NCBI GenBank assembly: GCA_027491785.1
Contig: JAOZGJ010000063.1
Location: 1-42,182, forward strand
Source: Thermoproteota archaeon
GTDB lineage: Archaea > Korarchaeota > Korarchaeia > Korarchaeales > Korarchaeaceae
DNA: 42,182 nt
Direction of reading: 5' to 3'
Under the pieces are notes generated by a model that ran no database searches, had not been told where the DNA came from, and worked only from the letters and a program-made list of their open reading frames with translations. A program made the translations under genes and the position numbers. Shown one piece after another: positions 33,916 through 41,719 of the stretch (the stretch's first letter is position 1; each line of letters opens with the position of its first letter).

Positions 33916-34251
33916 TCACTCCACCTTAATCCTCCTAAAGCCAGCCTCCTTGGGAGGAGCTACTATCTGCAAAATTCCATTAGATAACTTAGCTGTGACC
34001 CTTTCCGGATCTATGGGTATGGGCATGCTTATCAATCTCCTGTATCTTATTTCTCTCCCACCTACCTTGGAGGTGGCCTCCACCATTATGGCATCCTCGC
34101 TCGCGCTTATCCTTAGGTTCTCTCTAGTCGCTCCTGGAAGGTCTACAGTTACTATAACACCGTCCTTAGTCACCTTAACATCATAGAGGGGTTCCTCAAC
34201 ATCCCTAATTGAGAAGTAGCCCCATCTAACTTCTCTATAAAACCAGCTCAT
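33916..34251 (-). CDS. Small heat shock protein, Hsp20/alpha-crystallin family
   Basis: 111-aa ATP-independent chaperone that holds unfolding proteins. The alpha-crystallin domain starts at EPLYDVKVTKDGVIVTVDLPGA and includes AIMVEATSKVGGREIRYRR and the terminal AKLSNGILQIVAPPK. There is almost no N-terminal arm and the usual C-terminal Ile-x-Ile anchor reads RRIKVE, so large oligomers may be less stable. ATG 34251 has GGAGGG 6 bases upstream; GTG 34266 is an upstream alternative. It is sandwiched between the PAC2 and ligase genes. Confidence 0.88.
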   Translation of the reverse strand: MSWFYREVRWGYFSIRDVEEPLYDVKVTKDGVIVTVDLPGATRENLRISASEDAIMVEATSKVGGREIRYRRLISMPIPIDPERVTAKLSNGILQIVAPPKEAGFRRIKVE

Positions 34252-34268
34252 GGTAATCCCTCCCACAA

Positions 34269-34991
34269 CTAACCTATGTAAGCGGGGGCGGGAGACTCCT
34301 TCGCCGTCTGTACTGTCCTAGCCATCAATTCCTTCAACTTCAGCCTTATCGTCTCGGATTCTGCTTCTAATTGGCTTAGATCTATGTTGAATCCTAAAAT
34401 CGGTTCTATAGCTTTCAGCACCTCGGCTGCAGCTCCCGGATCCGGGTACGTAGCGTAGCTCTGGACCATGAGAGCAGCCGCTGGTACCCCCCTCCTGGCC
34501 GCTTCCCTGAGGAAGAAAGCAGCATAACCAGATAGGTAGCCCTCCTTCATGAGCTGGCCCTTCAGATCTCTGGCCAGGTTTTTGGCCTCATCACTGCTGA
34601 AAACAGTCATGACCTGTGGCTTCTCTATCTTTATCCTGTTCTCCTCTGGAACTCCTCCCACGATCATCGCTAGCTTTGGTCTCTTCCTCGCTATCCAGTC
34701 CAGAACCGCGACAGTCAACTTCAACAGGGGATCTATAGGAAGGGGGACCTCCGCTTTAACAACGTAGATACCATCACCACCGTATATCTTGACCGTATGC
34801 ATCGCGACCCCATCTCTGACCCCTATAACGGGAGGGAAGATGGGCGAATCTATTTTCCCGACCTCCTTTAAATTAGCTGTCCTTATGAGGTGATCTGCAG
34901 CTATCACTCCAACTAGACCGGCACCCGGGACAGCCAGTATTAGTATAGGGTTTTTTATCTCGGGAGCCCTCTCCACTATTTCGATGCTCAT
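34269..34991 (-). CDS. PAC2-family protein (proteasome assembly chaperone-like)
   Basis: About 240 aa. NPILILAVPGAGLVGVIAAD at the start, PIFPPVIGVRDGVAMHTVKI, MIVGGVPEENRIKIEKPQV, YLSGYAAFFLREAARRGVPA and ALMVQSYATYPDPGAAAEVL are the pattern of archaeal PAC2 (DUF75/COG2047) proteins, homologous to the eukaryotic proteasome assembly factor PAC2. Their direct role in archaea is not proven. ATG 34991 with AAGGG just upstream is chosen; GTG 35012 and ATG 35006 lie upstream in frame. It is the first gene of the minus-strand unit with Hsp20 and DNA ligase. Confidence 0.85.
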   Translation of the reverse strand: MSIEIVERAPEIKNPILILAVPGAGLVGVIAADHLIRTANLKEVGKIDSPIFPPVIGVRDGVAMHTVKIYGGDGIYVVKAEVPLPIDPLLKLTVAVLDWIARKRPKLAMIVGGVPEENRIKIEKPQVMTVFSSDEAKNLARDLKGQLMKEGYLSGYAAFFLREAARRGVPAAALMVQSYATYPDPGAAAEVLKAIEPILGFNIDLSQLEAESETIRLKLKELMARTVQTAKESPAPAYIG

Positions 34992-35050
34992 ATTAACCCT
35001 TAACATAATCACGTATTAGCCTTTAACCTTAACCGCCTGATCTTCGAGGA

Positions 35051-36160
35051 TTAAAAACCCTCTAAGGAAGTAGGTAATTCCCTCAGGAGGAAGTCCCCTA
35101 TCTTATCAGACATCTCCCTTCTTCTAGCTTGATGCTCCTCTATAAAAGGAACGAGTATTTCTTTAGCTCTCTTCTTAGCCGCTTTACAACCTTCCTCTGG
35201 ATTCTCGAAGCACAGCTCCCATATGGAGAAGAAGGACTCGTCGTCTGGGTCGAAGGCCCTTAGGTATGAGAGGGAGGGACATCTCCTCGGAGATGAGCAT
35301 GCCGACTTCTCTATCTTATCCTTCACCTTTTCCGGGCTATCTGTGAGGAATATGGCTGACTCGGAGTACCTCGTGCCCATCTTGGGCTCTCCCTTCAAGC
35401 CCAGTAGAAATTTGCTGTGAATTATGCCAGGCTTCCTGAGATCCAGCTTATCGGCTAGCAGTATGGAGATCCTTATCATGGGATCCTGGTCAACAGCCAT
35501 CGGTATTATGGCCCTATGCGGCTTCCCGGTCAGGAGCTCCATCATGAGAGCAGGAGCTGCTTGAACGGCCGGATAGAACGATATACCCACGTTCCATGAA
35601 TCATCTATCTTTAGCAGGCTCTTCAGCTCAGATAGACTTACTTCCTTGGCTAGCTTCAGGCTTAGAGGGTAGAGCCAAGATGATACTTCCGTGTCCCAGA
35701 TTATGTGGGTCCTTCTCTCATCGAAGCCGAGGGCAATGAAGTCCAGGGCATTATCTAGGGCGTACCCCCTGACATCCTTCAAGCTAAGATCTGGCCTTAG
35801 AACGAACTTCTCATCATCAGATATCTGAAAGAAGAACTCCAAGTTCCGCTTCTCCTGCATCCACTTGGCTAGGGTTATGGGGAGGAGGTGACCTATATGC
35901 ATCTGCCCCGAGGCTCCTCTCCCAGTGAATATGTAGACGTTTGCCCTTCCGTATGCGATATCCAGAAGCGCCAGTCTCAGGAAGCGGTGGGCATAGAAGA
36001 TTCCCCTGCTTATCAGGTAATGTTCTTCCCCAAATACCTCCCTGAATAGGTTCCTCACCTCGGTCGTGAGTATATCTAGTCCGAACAGGGAGATTAGCTC
36101 ATTATAGTCTACGAGCTCCCCGCTAACCTCCCATGGGGTTACTTTAAATCCGGGAATCAT
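35051..36160 (-). CDS. trpS: Tryptophan--tRNA ligase
   Basis: 369-aa class Ic aminoacyl-tRNA synthetase of the archaeal/eukaryotic type. The N-terminal part has PWEVSGE, a long helix (RNLFREVFGEEHYLISRGIF), FTGRGASGQMHIGHLLP (HIGH motif), FFFQISDDEKF, and DQDPMIRI. Where the family has KMSAS, this protein reads KMGTR (35369-35383), keeping the first Lys but changing the flexible Ser loop. The following SESAIFLTDSPEKVKDKI and the Cys-rich CSSPRRCPSLSYLRAF are normal. ATG 36160 overlaps the previous stop by 4 bases, so it ends the Taw3 / CinA-like / HAD / TrpRS operon. Confidence 0.94.
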   Translation of the reverse strand: MIPGFKVTPWEVSGELVDYNELISLFGLDILTTEVRNLFREVFGEEHYLISRGIFYAHRFLRLALLDIAYGRANVYIFTGRGASGQMHIGHLLPITLAKWMQEKRNLEFFFQISDDEKFVLRPDLSLKDVRGYALDNALDFIALGFDERRTHIIWDTEVSSWLYPLSLKLAKEVSLSELKSLLKIDDSWNVGISFYPAVQAAPALMMELLTGKPHRAIIPMAVDQDPMIRISILLADKLDLRKPGIIHSKFLLGLKGEPKMGTRYSESAIFLTDSPEKVKDKIEKSACSSPRRCPSLSYLRAFDPDDESFFSIWELCFENPEEGCKAAKKRAKEILVPFIEEHQARRREMSDKIGDFLLRELPTSLEGF

Positions 36161-36657
36161 TTATTCACCCGACCGATAAGCTCAGAGAAGTCGAATACGT
36201 CGCCTCTCGGATGAAATCTGAGGCATTTTATGCATGGGAATTCCGCTTTGACCTTCTCGAGCATGTCCTCCCTATCATCGACGAAGAGCACGTCGCATTC
36301 CTCCACCCCCTTATCCCTGAAGTGATCTAGAATGCGTCTCATCATCTCCTGCTTCTCCGGATGGGGCTCTATCATGATATAATCGAAGTACTTATCTAGG
36401 TAGAATGCCCTGAGGAGCATTAGGGCCTTATCCCTATCGTTCCAACTGCACGTAGATAGGAAGATACCCGAGCTCTTAGTACGGCTTAAGAACTCCCTTA
36501 CCCCCTTCCTCAGGGTTATTTTCACACCTCTTGAATCGGCCACGATCCTGTCACCTATCCTAGATAGGGGAGGTTCTATGGACGAAGCATCGTGGTAATC
36601 CCAAAGCACCCTGTCTAGATCTAGTACTACCAGCTTGATTTTAGCCCTAGCCGGCAT
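36157..36657 (-). CDS. HAD-superfamily phosphatase (MDP-1-like)
   Basis: 166-aa HAD phosphatase. Motif I is LVVLDLDRVLWD (nucleophile and general acid Asp pair), motif II is IFLSTCSWND, motif III Lys lies near HPEKQEMM, and motif IV is VLFVDDREDMLEK. The short cap and the strand after motif I match the magnesium-dependent phosphatase 1 family, which acts on sugar phosphates or phosphotyrosine. The substrate is not decided. It overlaps the CinA-like gene by 11 bases and TrpRS by 4. Confidence 0.82.
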   Translation of the reverse strand: MPARAKIKLVVLDLDRVLWDYHDASSIEPPLSRIGDRIVADSRGVKITLRKGVREFLSRTKSSGIFLSTCSWNDRDKALMLLRAFYLDKYFDYIMIEPHPEKQEMMRRILDHFRDKGVEECDVLFVDDREDMLEKVKAEFPCIKCLRFHPRGDVFDFSELIGRVNK

Positions 36658-37450
36658 CCTCTACTCCCTCTATAACTCCACCCTGCTTCATCAGTAGATC
36701 CCTGAGCATATTCAGGGCTCCCTTAGAGTACTTCTCCGCTTCTTCCCTATTCGGAGATGAAGCAATGACGTTTATCCTCAGGATGGGTTTCCTTATCTCA
36801 TGACCGCTTGGGTGGCTCTTTATGTAGACTGGGAATTCCTTCATTACCCTCTCTATTAGGGGAGCAGCCGCTGACTCTGGCACCCCCTTCACCAAGAGAT
36901 CTTTGCTCACATAGTGGAGTGGGGGAGCCCTTTCCCTCAAGAGGGGCTCTATCCTCTCGAAGATGTCTTTCATCTCTCTGGGAACTCCTGGCATCACCAA
37001 TATAAGGGATTCACCCTCCTCGACAAGGATTCCAGGGGCTGTACCCTCGTTATTAGGTACGGGCTTAGCCCCTTCAGGCATCATAGCCATCTTCATTCTA
37101 TGTTCCGTTAGGGGCATGTTCCTCTCCCTATACTTCTCCTCCACCATCTTCAGGGCCTCGTCGTTCATCACATGCCTCCTTCCAAGGGCCTCAGAGAGGC
37201 ATTCAGAGGTCTTATCGTCGAAAGTTGGTCCTAGCCCTCCTGTAGAGAGTATTAGAGATGCGCCCTTATCGAGGGCAGTCCTGAAAGCCCAAACTATATC
37301 AGCGCAATAGTCCCTGACAGTTAGAGCAGCCCTTACTAGGTAGCCATCTATCGTCAGCTTACGGGCTAACCAGCTGAGGTTCGTATTTACTATCCTCCCA
37401 TTGAGGAGCTCATTCCCCACAGATATTATCCAAGCCTCTGGTAATCTCAT
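36647..37450 (-). CDS. CinA/MoeA-like molybdopterin-binding domain protein
   Basis: 267-aa protein of the CinA N-terminal (COG1058) type. WIISVGNELLNGRIVNTN, then STGGLGPTFDDKTSECLSEA (the GGxGPTxDD motif) and NNEGTAPGILVEEGE, LVMPGVPREMKDI are the family signature. There is no C-terminal deamidase domain, so it is the short archaeal form; family members have been linked to ADP-ribose or NMN metabolism and are often misnamed molybdopterin-binding. ATG 37450 overlaps the Taw3 gene by 41 bases, a long overlap, but a later start would cut into the first strand. Confidence 0.9.
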   Translation of the reverse strand: MRLPEAWIISVGNELLNGRIVNTNLSWLARKLTIDGYLVRAALTVRDYCADIVWAFRTALDKGASLILSTGGLGPTFDDKTSECLSEALGRRHVMNDEALKMVEEKYRERNMPLTEHRMKMAMMPEGAKPVPNNEGTAPGILVEEGESLILVMPGVPREMKDIFERIEPLLRERAPPLHYVSKDLLVKGVPESAAAPLIERVMKEFPVYIKSHPSGHEIRKPILRINVIASSPNREEAEKYSKGALNMLRDLLMKQGGVIEGVEDAG

Positions 37451-38015
37451 CGCCGAGCGCCTCCTTCAATCTACCTAATCTCTCCTTCGATTTAACCAGT
37501 AAAGAGTTAACTATGTTGACGAGAGATGGTACAGCATCCAGTTTTATCACATCCCTCCCCTCAAGCCGAAGGGGCATCTCTATCCTCTCCGTACCTATCG
37601 TCTCGATCACTATACCGTCCCTAGCCATGGATATTATACCGGCCCTCTTAAAGCCCGCCCCTCTGAGAACCTTGAGGAGGTGGTTAGCAGGCACCATGCT
37701 GCATACCGATATGTGGAGTATTGGAGGGAGCATAGCCAACCACGTATTCCTCCCGATCATAGCTCCTAAGAGGTCCTTCGAGGTTATGGGAGAGTGCCAC
37801 TTGCCTAGGGTCTTAAGCTCGAACTTCTCTCCCGGCATGCTGGCTTCGTATACCTGTATCCTCCCCGAACAACTGCTCGTTGTGAAAGCATAGGGAAGGG
37901 AATTTATCACATTGAGAAGATCTATTATATCCCTATCCACTCTCCCCGCCTCTAAGTGATCTCTCAATACCCTTAAGGTCTCCCTCTTTCTCCTCTGCCA
38001 GGCTTCGAAATTCAT
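37410..38015 (-). CDS. taw3: Wybutosine-pathway tRNA methyltransferase Taw3 (TYW3 family)
   Basis: 201-aa SAM-dependent enzyme that N4-methylates the tricyclic wyosine precursor at G37 of tRNA-Phe. FEAWQRRKRETLRVL, YAFTTSSCSGRIQVYE (the conserved SSCSGR), LGKWHSPI, FKRAGIISMARDGIVIETIG and the Ser/Thr-Glu-rich end are TYW3 signatures. The length is normal. It is the first gene of the minus-strand operon ending with TrpRS; ATG 38015 has an AT-rich AATTATTA box 26-33 nt upstream. The other wyosine genes (Taw1, Taw2) are not in the window. Confidence 0.9.
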   Translation of the reverse strand: MNFEAWQRRKRETLRVLRDHLEAGRVDRDIIDLLNVINSLPYAFTTSSCSGRIQVYEASMPGEKFELKTLGKWHSPITSKDLLGAMIGRNTWLAMLPPILHISVCSMVPANHLLKVLRGAGFKRAGIISMARDGIVIETIGTERIEMPLRLEGRDVIKLDAVPSLVNIVNSLLVKSKERLGRLKEALGDEITRGLDNICGE

Positions 38016-38040
38016 CGGGAGAACCTCCCGGTGGAAGTAA

Positions 38041-38053
38041 TAATAATTGGTGG
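38041..38053. promoter_or_regulatory. 13-bp promoter motif, copy 1 (upstream of taw3)
   Basis: TAATAATTGGTGG occurs identically at 38041-38053 and 39843-39855. On the minus strand it reads CCACC-AATTATTA, a BRE/TATA-like pair centred about 29 nt before the taw3 start. On the plus strand its TATA-like part is 26-29 nt upstream of a strongly self-complementary segment at 38074-38127. Confidence 0.5.
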
Positions 38054-38073
38054 CGTAGTAGATAATAGGAAAC

Positions 38074-38127
38074 GGCCTCGAGTAGAGAAAGATTATTGTG
38101 GTTGGTAGCTACCAACTGGTCGAGGCC
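38074..38127. repeat. Self-complementary segment: 8-bp outer and 16-bp inner inverted repeats
   Basis: GGCCTCGA at 38074-38081 pairs with TCGAGGCC at 38120-38127, and between them GTTGGTAGCTACCAAC (38101-38116) is a perfect 16-bp palindrome. As RNA this could form a closed stem with an inner hairpin; as DNA it could be a binding site upstream of taw3 and of the toxin-antitoxin genes. It has no C/D or H/ACA box I can see and is not a tRNA. Confidence 0.55.
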
Positions 38128-38182
38128 CTCTCACCATGCTGCTATGATCCTGCTCCTATTAGATATCTAGTATGATTCGCTG

Positions 38183-38232
38183 AATGTAGTACTTAATTTA
38201 AAATGTACTTAAGATATGTACTACATTTAAAA
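38183..38232 (+). promoter_or_regulatory. Operator and promoter of the VapBC pair
   Basis: AATGTAGTAC (38183-38192) and GTACTACATT (38218-38227) are perfect inverted 10-mers 25 bases apart; GTACTTAA is repeated between them. The right arm merges with TTTAAAAGG (38226-38232), a TATA-like box centred 23-26 nt before the ATG at 38252. Binding there would block transcription, as expected of an autoregulating AbrB-type antitoxin. Confidence 0.6.
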
Positions 38233-38251
38233 GGTAGGACCTATTGAGAGC

Positions 38252-38482
38252 ATGATGATCGTTAAGGTAACGAGGAAGAGGCAGGTAACGATCCCAAAGG
38301 AGATAGGGGAAAAGCTCGGTATAGGGGAGGGAGATTATCTCCGAGTCAGGCTGGAAGGGAAAAAGATAGTGATGGAGAAAGTGAGGGGCTTAGAGGACCT
38401 TATGGGCATCTTAAACCCAGGTAAACCAGTAAAGGGGATTGCGGAGCAGCTAGACAGGGAGAGAAAGGAGAGTGACAGATAA
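38252..38482 (+). CDS. AbrB/MazE-type antitoxin (VapB-like)
   Basis: 76-aa swapped-hairpin DNA-binding protein: KVTRKRQVTIPKEIGEKLGI and GDYLRVRLEGKKIVMEK are the AbrB fold. The C-terminal 30 residues (LMGILNPGKPVKGIAEQLDR) are the toxin-neutralising tail. The first two codons are both ATG. It overlaps the toxin gene by 11 bases. The inverted repeat upstream is its likely operator. Confidence 0.88.
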   Translation: MMIVKVTRKRQVTIPKEIGEKLGIGEGDYLRVRLEGKKIVMEKVRGLEDLMGILNPGKPVKGIAEQLDRERKESDR

Positions 38483-38894
38483 AGGATCCTTTTACGATAC
38501 AAACGTGATAGCTGCATATCTCTTCAAGGAGGAGGGAAGGTATGAGAGGGCCTACGAGGTACTGAGGAAATACGGGAGAAGAGCCATCTCCATAATAAGC
38601 ATCCATGAAATTCACGTTTTATCGATAAGAAGCGGAGTTGATGATAAATTTTTGAGCATAAAGGGCGATCTTGACAGATTGTTCGATGTAATTGGGCTAA
38701 CGCAGGGAACGTGCATGAGGGCATCCGATCTCAGGGTAGACCTGAGAATACCGGAGGTCGATTCCCTCATCCTAGCCACAGCTGTGGAGAACGGTTACAG
38801 GGATTTCTACACGTTCGACGGAGACTTCAGGGATCTTGATGAGAAGAATGTCGGAGTGACTAGGATCCATTATTTAGGCTCCCTTGAACCGTGA
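38472..38894 (+). CDS. PIN-domain toxin (VapC-like ribonuclease)
   Basis: 140-aa PIN nuclease. The acidic residues are visible in order: FYDTNVIAAYL (first Asp), SIHEIHVLSI (Glu), EVDSLILATAVENGY (Asp) and TFDGDF (Asp). VapC toxins cleave tRNA or rRNA; the target here is unknown. The GTG start at 38472 lies within the antitoxin gene, the usual coupling. The 3' end overlaps the convergent thioesterase gene by 25 bases. Confidence 0.88.
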   Translation: MTDKGSFYDTNVIAAYLFKEEGRYERAYEVLRKYGRRAISIISIHEIHVLSIRSGVDDKFLSIKGDLDRLFDVIGLTQGTCMRASDLRVDLRIPEVDSLILATAVENGYRDFYTFDGDFRDLDEKNVGVTRIHYLGSLEP

Positions 38895-39820
38895 GATTCG
38901 AGGACGGTCGTAGTCCCGGACATTCTCCACCTTATCCTCCTCAGTATCTTCATCCTCTCCTCCCTCCTCCTATCAGCTAGAGGATCACCACCTTCCATTG
39001 GGGGAAGCCTCCTTGGGCCCCTCTCTCCCATACCAACGAATACCATGTAGGACGTAGTAGTATGCCTCACGCCGCTCGGGTTCTCAACCAAGGTCTTGAT
39101 CGAGATCTCCATAGAGGTGTTCCATACCTTAGTCACCTTTGAGTAGAACCTGACGAGCTCTCCCTTGTGCATAGGCGCATAGAATGCGAGCCTGTCTAAA
39201 CATGCAGTGACAGCTGGTCCCTTAGCATATCTTAAAGCTGTAATAGATCCTACCTCATCTAATAGATATAGAAGATAACCGGCATACATAATATTAGCAT
39301 TGATCAGGTGTTCCTCTCTCACTATAGTACTTAAGACAGGCTCATATCCGTTCACATCCACGTAATTCACCCTCTCATGCCTATCAGAGACCCTCTCCTT
39401 AACCTCCTCATAGAACTTCCTCCCGAATTCACTACCCTCTATCCTAATGGGGAGATCCCTCGGCCTTCCATCTCTGTCTATGGAAACGTAAGCCAGCATC
39501 GCAAATGTGGATGGATTCCTAATCCCCTTCTCAGGATCCTCACCCCACACCTCCACGCTCACAGCGACAGTTCTCTTTGATGTATACTCCGCCCTAGCCT
39601 TATATACAACAAGTTCTCCGGGATGTATGGGAGAAAGGAAGTGGAGATCGTCCACGTAACCGACTACCACTGGTCCCCTCGCTAAATTCATCGCCACAGA
39701 TGACGCTGCGTCTACGATCCATCTCATCATCCAGCCCCCATATAGGGTTCCATAGGCATTGAGGTGGGCGCTTCTCACGATCCTAACGAACTCTACCTCG
39801 GTATCTTCCGGTCTTAGCAT
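38870..39820 (-). CDS. Acyl-CoA thioesterase with two hotdog domains
   Basis: 316-aa protein made of two hotdog folds. The first (residues 1-125) has SAHLNAYGTLYGGWMMRWIV and VDDLHFLSPIHPGELVVYKA; the second (155-275) has EEHLINANIMYAGYLLYLLD and LDRLAFYAPMHKGELVRFYS. Each ends with an Asp/Glu-containing strand like acyl-CoA hydrolases of the 4HBT group (cytosolic ACOT type). It hydrolyses acyl-CoA thioesters; chain length not known. ATG 39820 has a BRE/TATA-like CCACC-AATTATTA 23-36 nt upstream, shared with taw3. The C terminus is basic. Confidence 0.85.
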   Translation of the reverse strand: MLRPEDTEVEFVRIVRSAHLNAYGTLYGGWMMRWIVDAASSVAMNLARGPVVVGYVDDLHFLSPIHPGELVVYKARAEYTSKRTVAVSVEVWGEDPEKGIRNPSTFAMLAYVSIDRDGRPRDLPIRIEGSEFGRKFYEEVKERVSDRHERVNYVDVNGYEPVLSTIVREEHLINANIMYAGYLLYLLDEVGSITALRYAKGPAVTACLDRLAFYAPMHKGELVRFYSKVTKVWNTSMEISIKTLVENPSGVRHTTTSYMVFVGMGERGPRRLPPMEGGDPLADRRREERMKILRRIRWRMSGTTTVLESHGSREPK

Positions 39821-39842
39821 ATGAATTGGGAAGAGGACTAAC

Positions 39843-39855
39843 TAATAATTGGTGG
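39843..39855. promoter_or_regulatory. 13-bp promoter motif, copy 2 (between thioesterase and 5S-like RNA)
   Basis: Same TAATAATTGGTGG as 38041-38053. On the minus strand it is 26 nt before the thioesterase start; on the plus strand its TATA-like part is about 26-30 nt before the 5' end of the 5S-like RNA, so it may serve both directions. Confidence 0.5.
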
Positions 39856-39876
39856 AGTGAATGAGAAGCCGATCTG

Positions 39877-40001
39877 TGTACGATAGGGTGGTGCTTCCAA
39901 GGACTACCGGCAGATGGTCTCATACCGAACCCGCCCATCTCCTCCCATGACGATGGGAAGGATCCCATAGGCTTCAGGTCAAGAGACGCTGTATCGTACC
40001 A
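39877..40001 (+). rRNA. rrf: Candidate 5S ribosomal RNA
   Basis: The segment GGTCTCATACCGAACCCG at 39916-39933 is the diagnostic loop C core of 5S rRNA. The ends close as GTACGATA (39878-39885) with TATCGTAC (39992-39999), an 8-bp helix I, giving about 122 nt. GGGTGG can pair with CCTCCC (helix II, one U-U mismatch), AGATGG with CCATCT closes loop C (helix III), and ATGGGA with TCCCAT forms a hairpin in the third arm. Loop B on the 5' side is longer than usual, and the usual AA bulge in helix III is missing, so the fit is not perfect. No 16S or 23S gene is adjacent; unlinked 5S genes are common in TACK archaea. The rest of 39821-40135 holds only promoter-like AT-rich sequence. Confidence 0.6.
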
Positions 40002-40135
40002 TGGGCTTCAAATAACTAAACAGGTAGGCAGATCAGAATAGGGTAAAAAGAAGTAAGGCAAGATAGGATAAAGAGAGGAAGAAAAGGATCCGAAAATACA
40101 ATATTGAAGGATCGTAGTATAAACGGGTGCGAATA

Positions 40136-41707
40136 ATGAAGGTAAGTAGCGTTGAGGAGATGAGGGTTTTAGATTCAACAGCAATGGAATACGGCATAGA
40201 TCAGGATCTTCTAATGGAAAATGCAGGTAACGCTCTCGCGTTTGTGATACTGAGGGAATTCGGCGTAATTGGAAAGAGATTCGCCGTAGTTGCAGGATCC
40301 GGGAACAACGGAGGGGACTCTCTGGTTGTCGCGAGGAAGCTCCATTCAAACGGGGGCCTAGTCAAGGTATTTTTCCTGGGAGACCCTGCGAAGTTCAAGG
40401 GGGCGGCGAGGAAGAACTATGAGATTGTGGAGAAGATAGGATTGGAAAGACATTACATAAGGGAAGAAGGCATCGATGCCCTGAGAGAAGGACTTAACTG
40501 GGCAGATGCTGTGATAGATGGAATCTTCGGCACAGGGCTAGCCAGAGATGTTAAAGGGCTATACAGGGACGCCATAGAACTCATAAATTCCTCAGGCAAG
40601 ACAGTTTTCTCGGTAGATATACCCTCAGGCATAGGAGGGGATAACGGGAAGGTATATGGAGTGGCTGTGAAGGCAGACTATACCGTCACGTTCGGCCTCC
40701 CCAAGCTGGGGAACATACTATATCCTGGGTATCATCATTGTGGTAAGCTCTACGTGTGTCACATATCCTTCCCACCTGAGATGTATGATCACGTGAACGT
40801 GGAACTCAACGATCCCCTTCCACTGCCCGAGAGAGTTAAATGGGGACATAAGGGAACATTCGGTAAGTTTCTAGCTGTAGCAGGGGCCAGGAACTATTAC
40901 GGCGCTCCATATTTCACGGCCCTATCCTTCATGAAGGCAGGGGGAGGCTACTCAAGGCTCGCAGCCCCTAAATCAATCATACCTTTCATAGGAGCTAAGG
41001 CCAGCGAGGTCGTATACATACCTCTCGAGGAAACAGATGAGGGCTCCATATCGCTGAAGAACGAGGACTTCATAATGGACATCCTAGACAGGTACGGGAT
41101 AGACATAGTTGCCTTAGGACCTGGAACTTCCCTGAATGAGGAGACTCAGCAGCTCATAAGGAGACTCGCAGTTGAGATAGATAGACCAGTAATAATAGAT
41201 GGAGATGGCCTTACAGCCCTGTCACGGGATCCTACTATAGTTAGGGAGAGGAAAGCTCCCACGATCCTAACCCCTCACATGGGAGAGATGTCTCGTCTGA
41301 CAAATTTTGATATAAGCGACATAAATTATAGGAAGGTCGATGTGGCCAGGAAGTTAGCTGGAGATCTGAACTCCTACGTGGTCCTGAAGGGAGCCCATAG
41401 CATCATAGCCTATCCCGATGGGAGTGTTTACATAAACATGACTGGAAATCCGGGAATGGCTACAGCTGGATCTGGAGATGTATTAACGGGGACCATAGCA
41501 GCTATGTACGGTATAGGATTTGATGTGGGGGACGCTGTCAGGATGGGGGTCTTCGTCCATGGATTATCCGGGGATCTGGCGGCTAATGATAAGGGTGAGG
41601 ACGGTATAACGGCTCAGGACATACTTCAATACCTGCCTAGAGCAATGAAAGTTCTCAGGGGGAAGTTCCCCGAAATCAAGAGGAAATACTCCTTGGAGAT
41701 CGTATGA
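40136..41707 (+). CDS. nnr: Bifunctional NAD(P)H-hydrate epimerase / ADP-dependent dehydratase Nnr
   Basis: About 523 aa metabolite-repair enzyme that restores damaged NADHX/NADPHX. The N-terminal YjeF epimerase domain (residues 1-215) has [17 protein letters not shown] and [29 protein letters not shown]. The C-terminal ribokinase-like dehydratase domain (225-520) has [41 protein letters not shown] and the catalytic [17 protein letters not shown]. All key motifs are intact. ATG 40136 has GGGTG 6 bases upstream; GTG 40127 is an alternative. Confidence 0.94.
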   Translation: MKVSSVEEMRVLDSTAMEYGIDQDLLMENAGNALAFVILREFGVIGKRFAVVAGSGNNGGDSLVVARKLHSNGGLVKVFFLGDPAKFKGAARKNYEIVEKIGLERHYIREEGIDALREGLNWADAVIDGIFGTGLARDVKGLYRDAIELINSSGKTVFSVDIPSGIGGDNGKVYGVAVKADYTVTFGLPKLGNILYPGYHHCGKLYVCHISFPPEMYDHVNVELNDPLPLPERVKWGHKGTFGKFLAVAGARNYYGAPYFTALSFMKAGGGYSRLAAPKSIIPFIGAKASEVVYIPLEETDEGSISLKNEDFIMDILDRYGIDIVALGPGTSLNEETQQLIRRLAVEIDRPVIIDGDGLTALSRDPTIVRERKAPTILTPHMGEMSRLTNFDISDINYRKVDVARKLAGDLNSYVVLKGAHSIIAYPDGSVYINMTGNPGMATAGSGDVLTGTIAAMYGIGFDVGDAVRMGVFVHGLSGDLAANDKGEDGITAQDILQYLPRAMKVLRGKFPEIKRKYSLEIV

Positions 41708-41719
41708 GTTGTATGAGCG

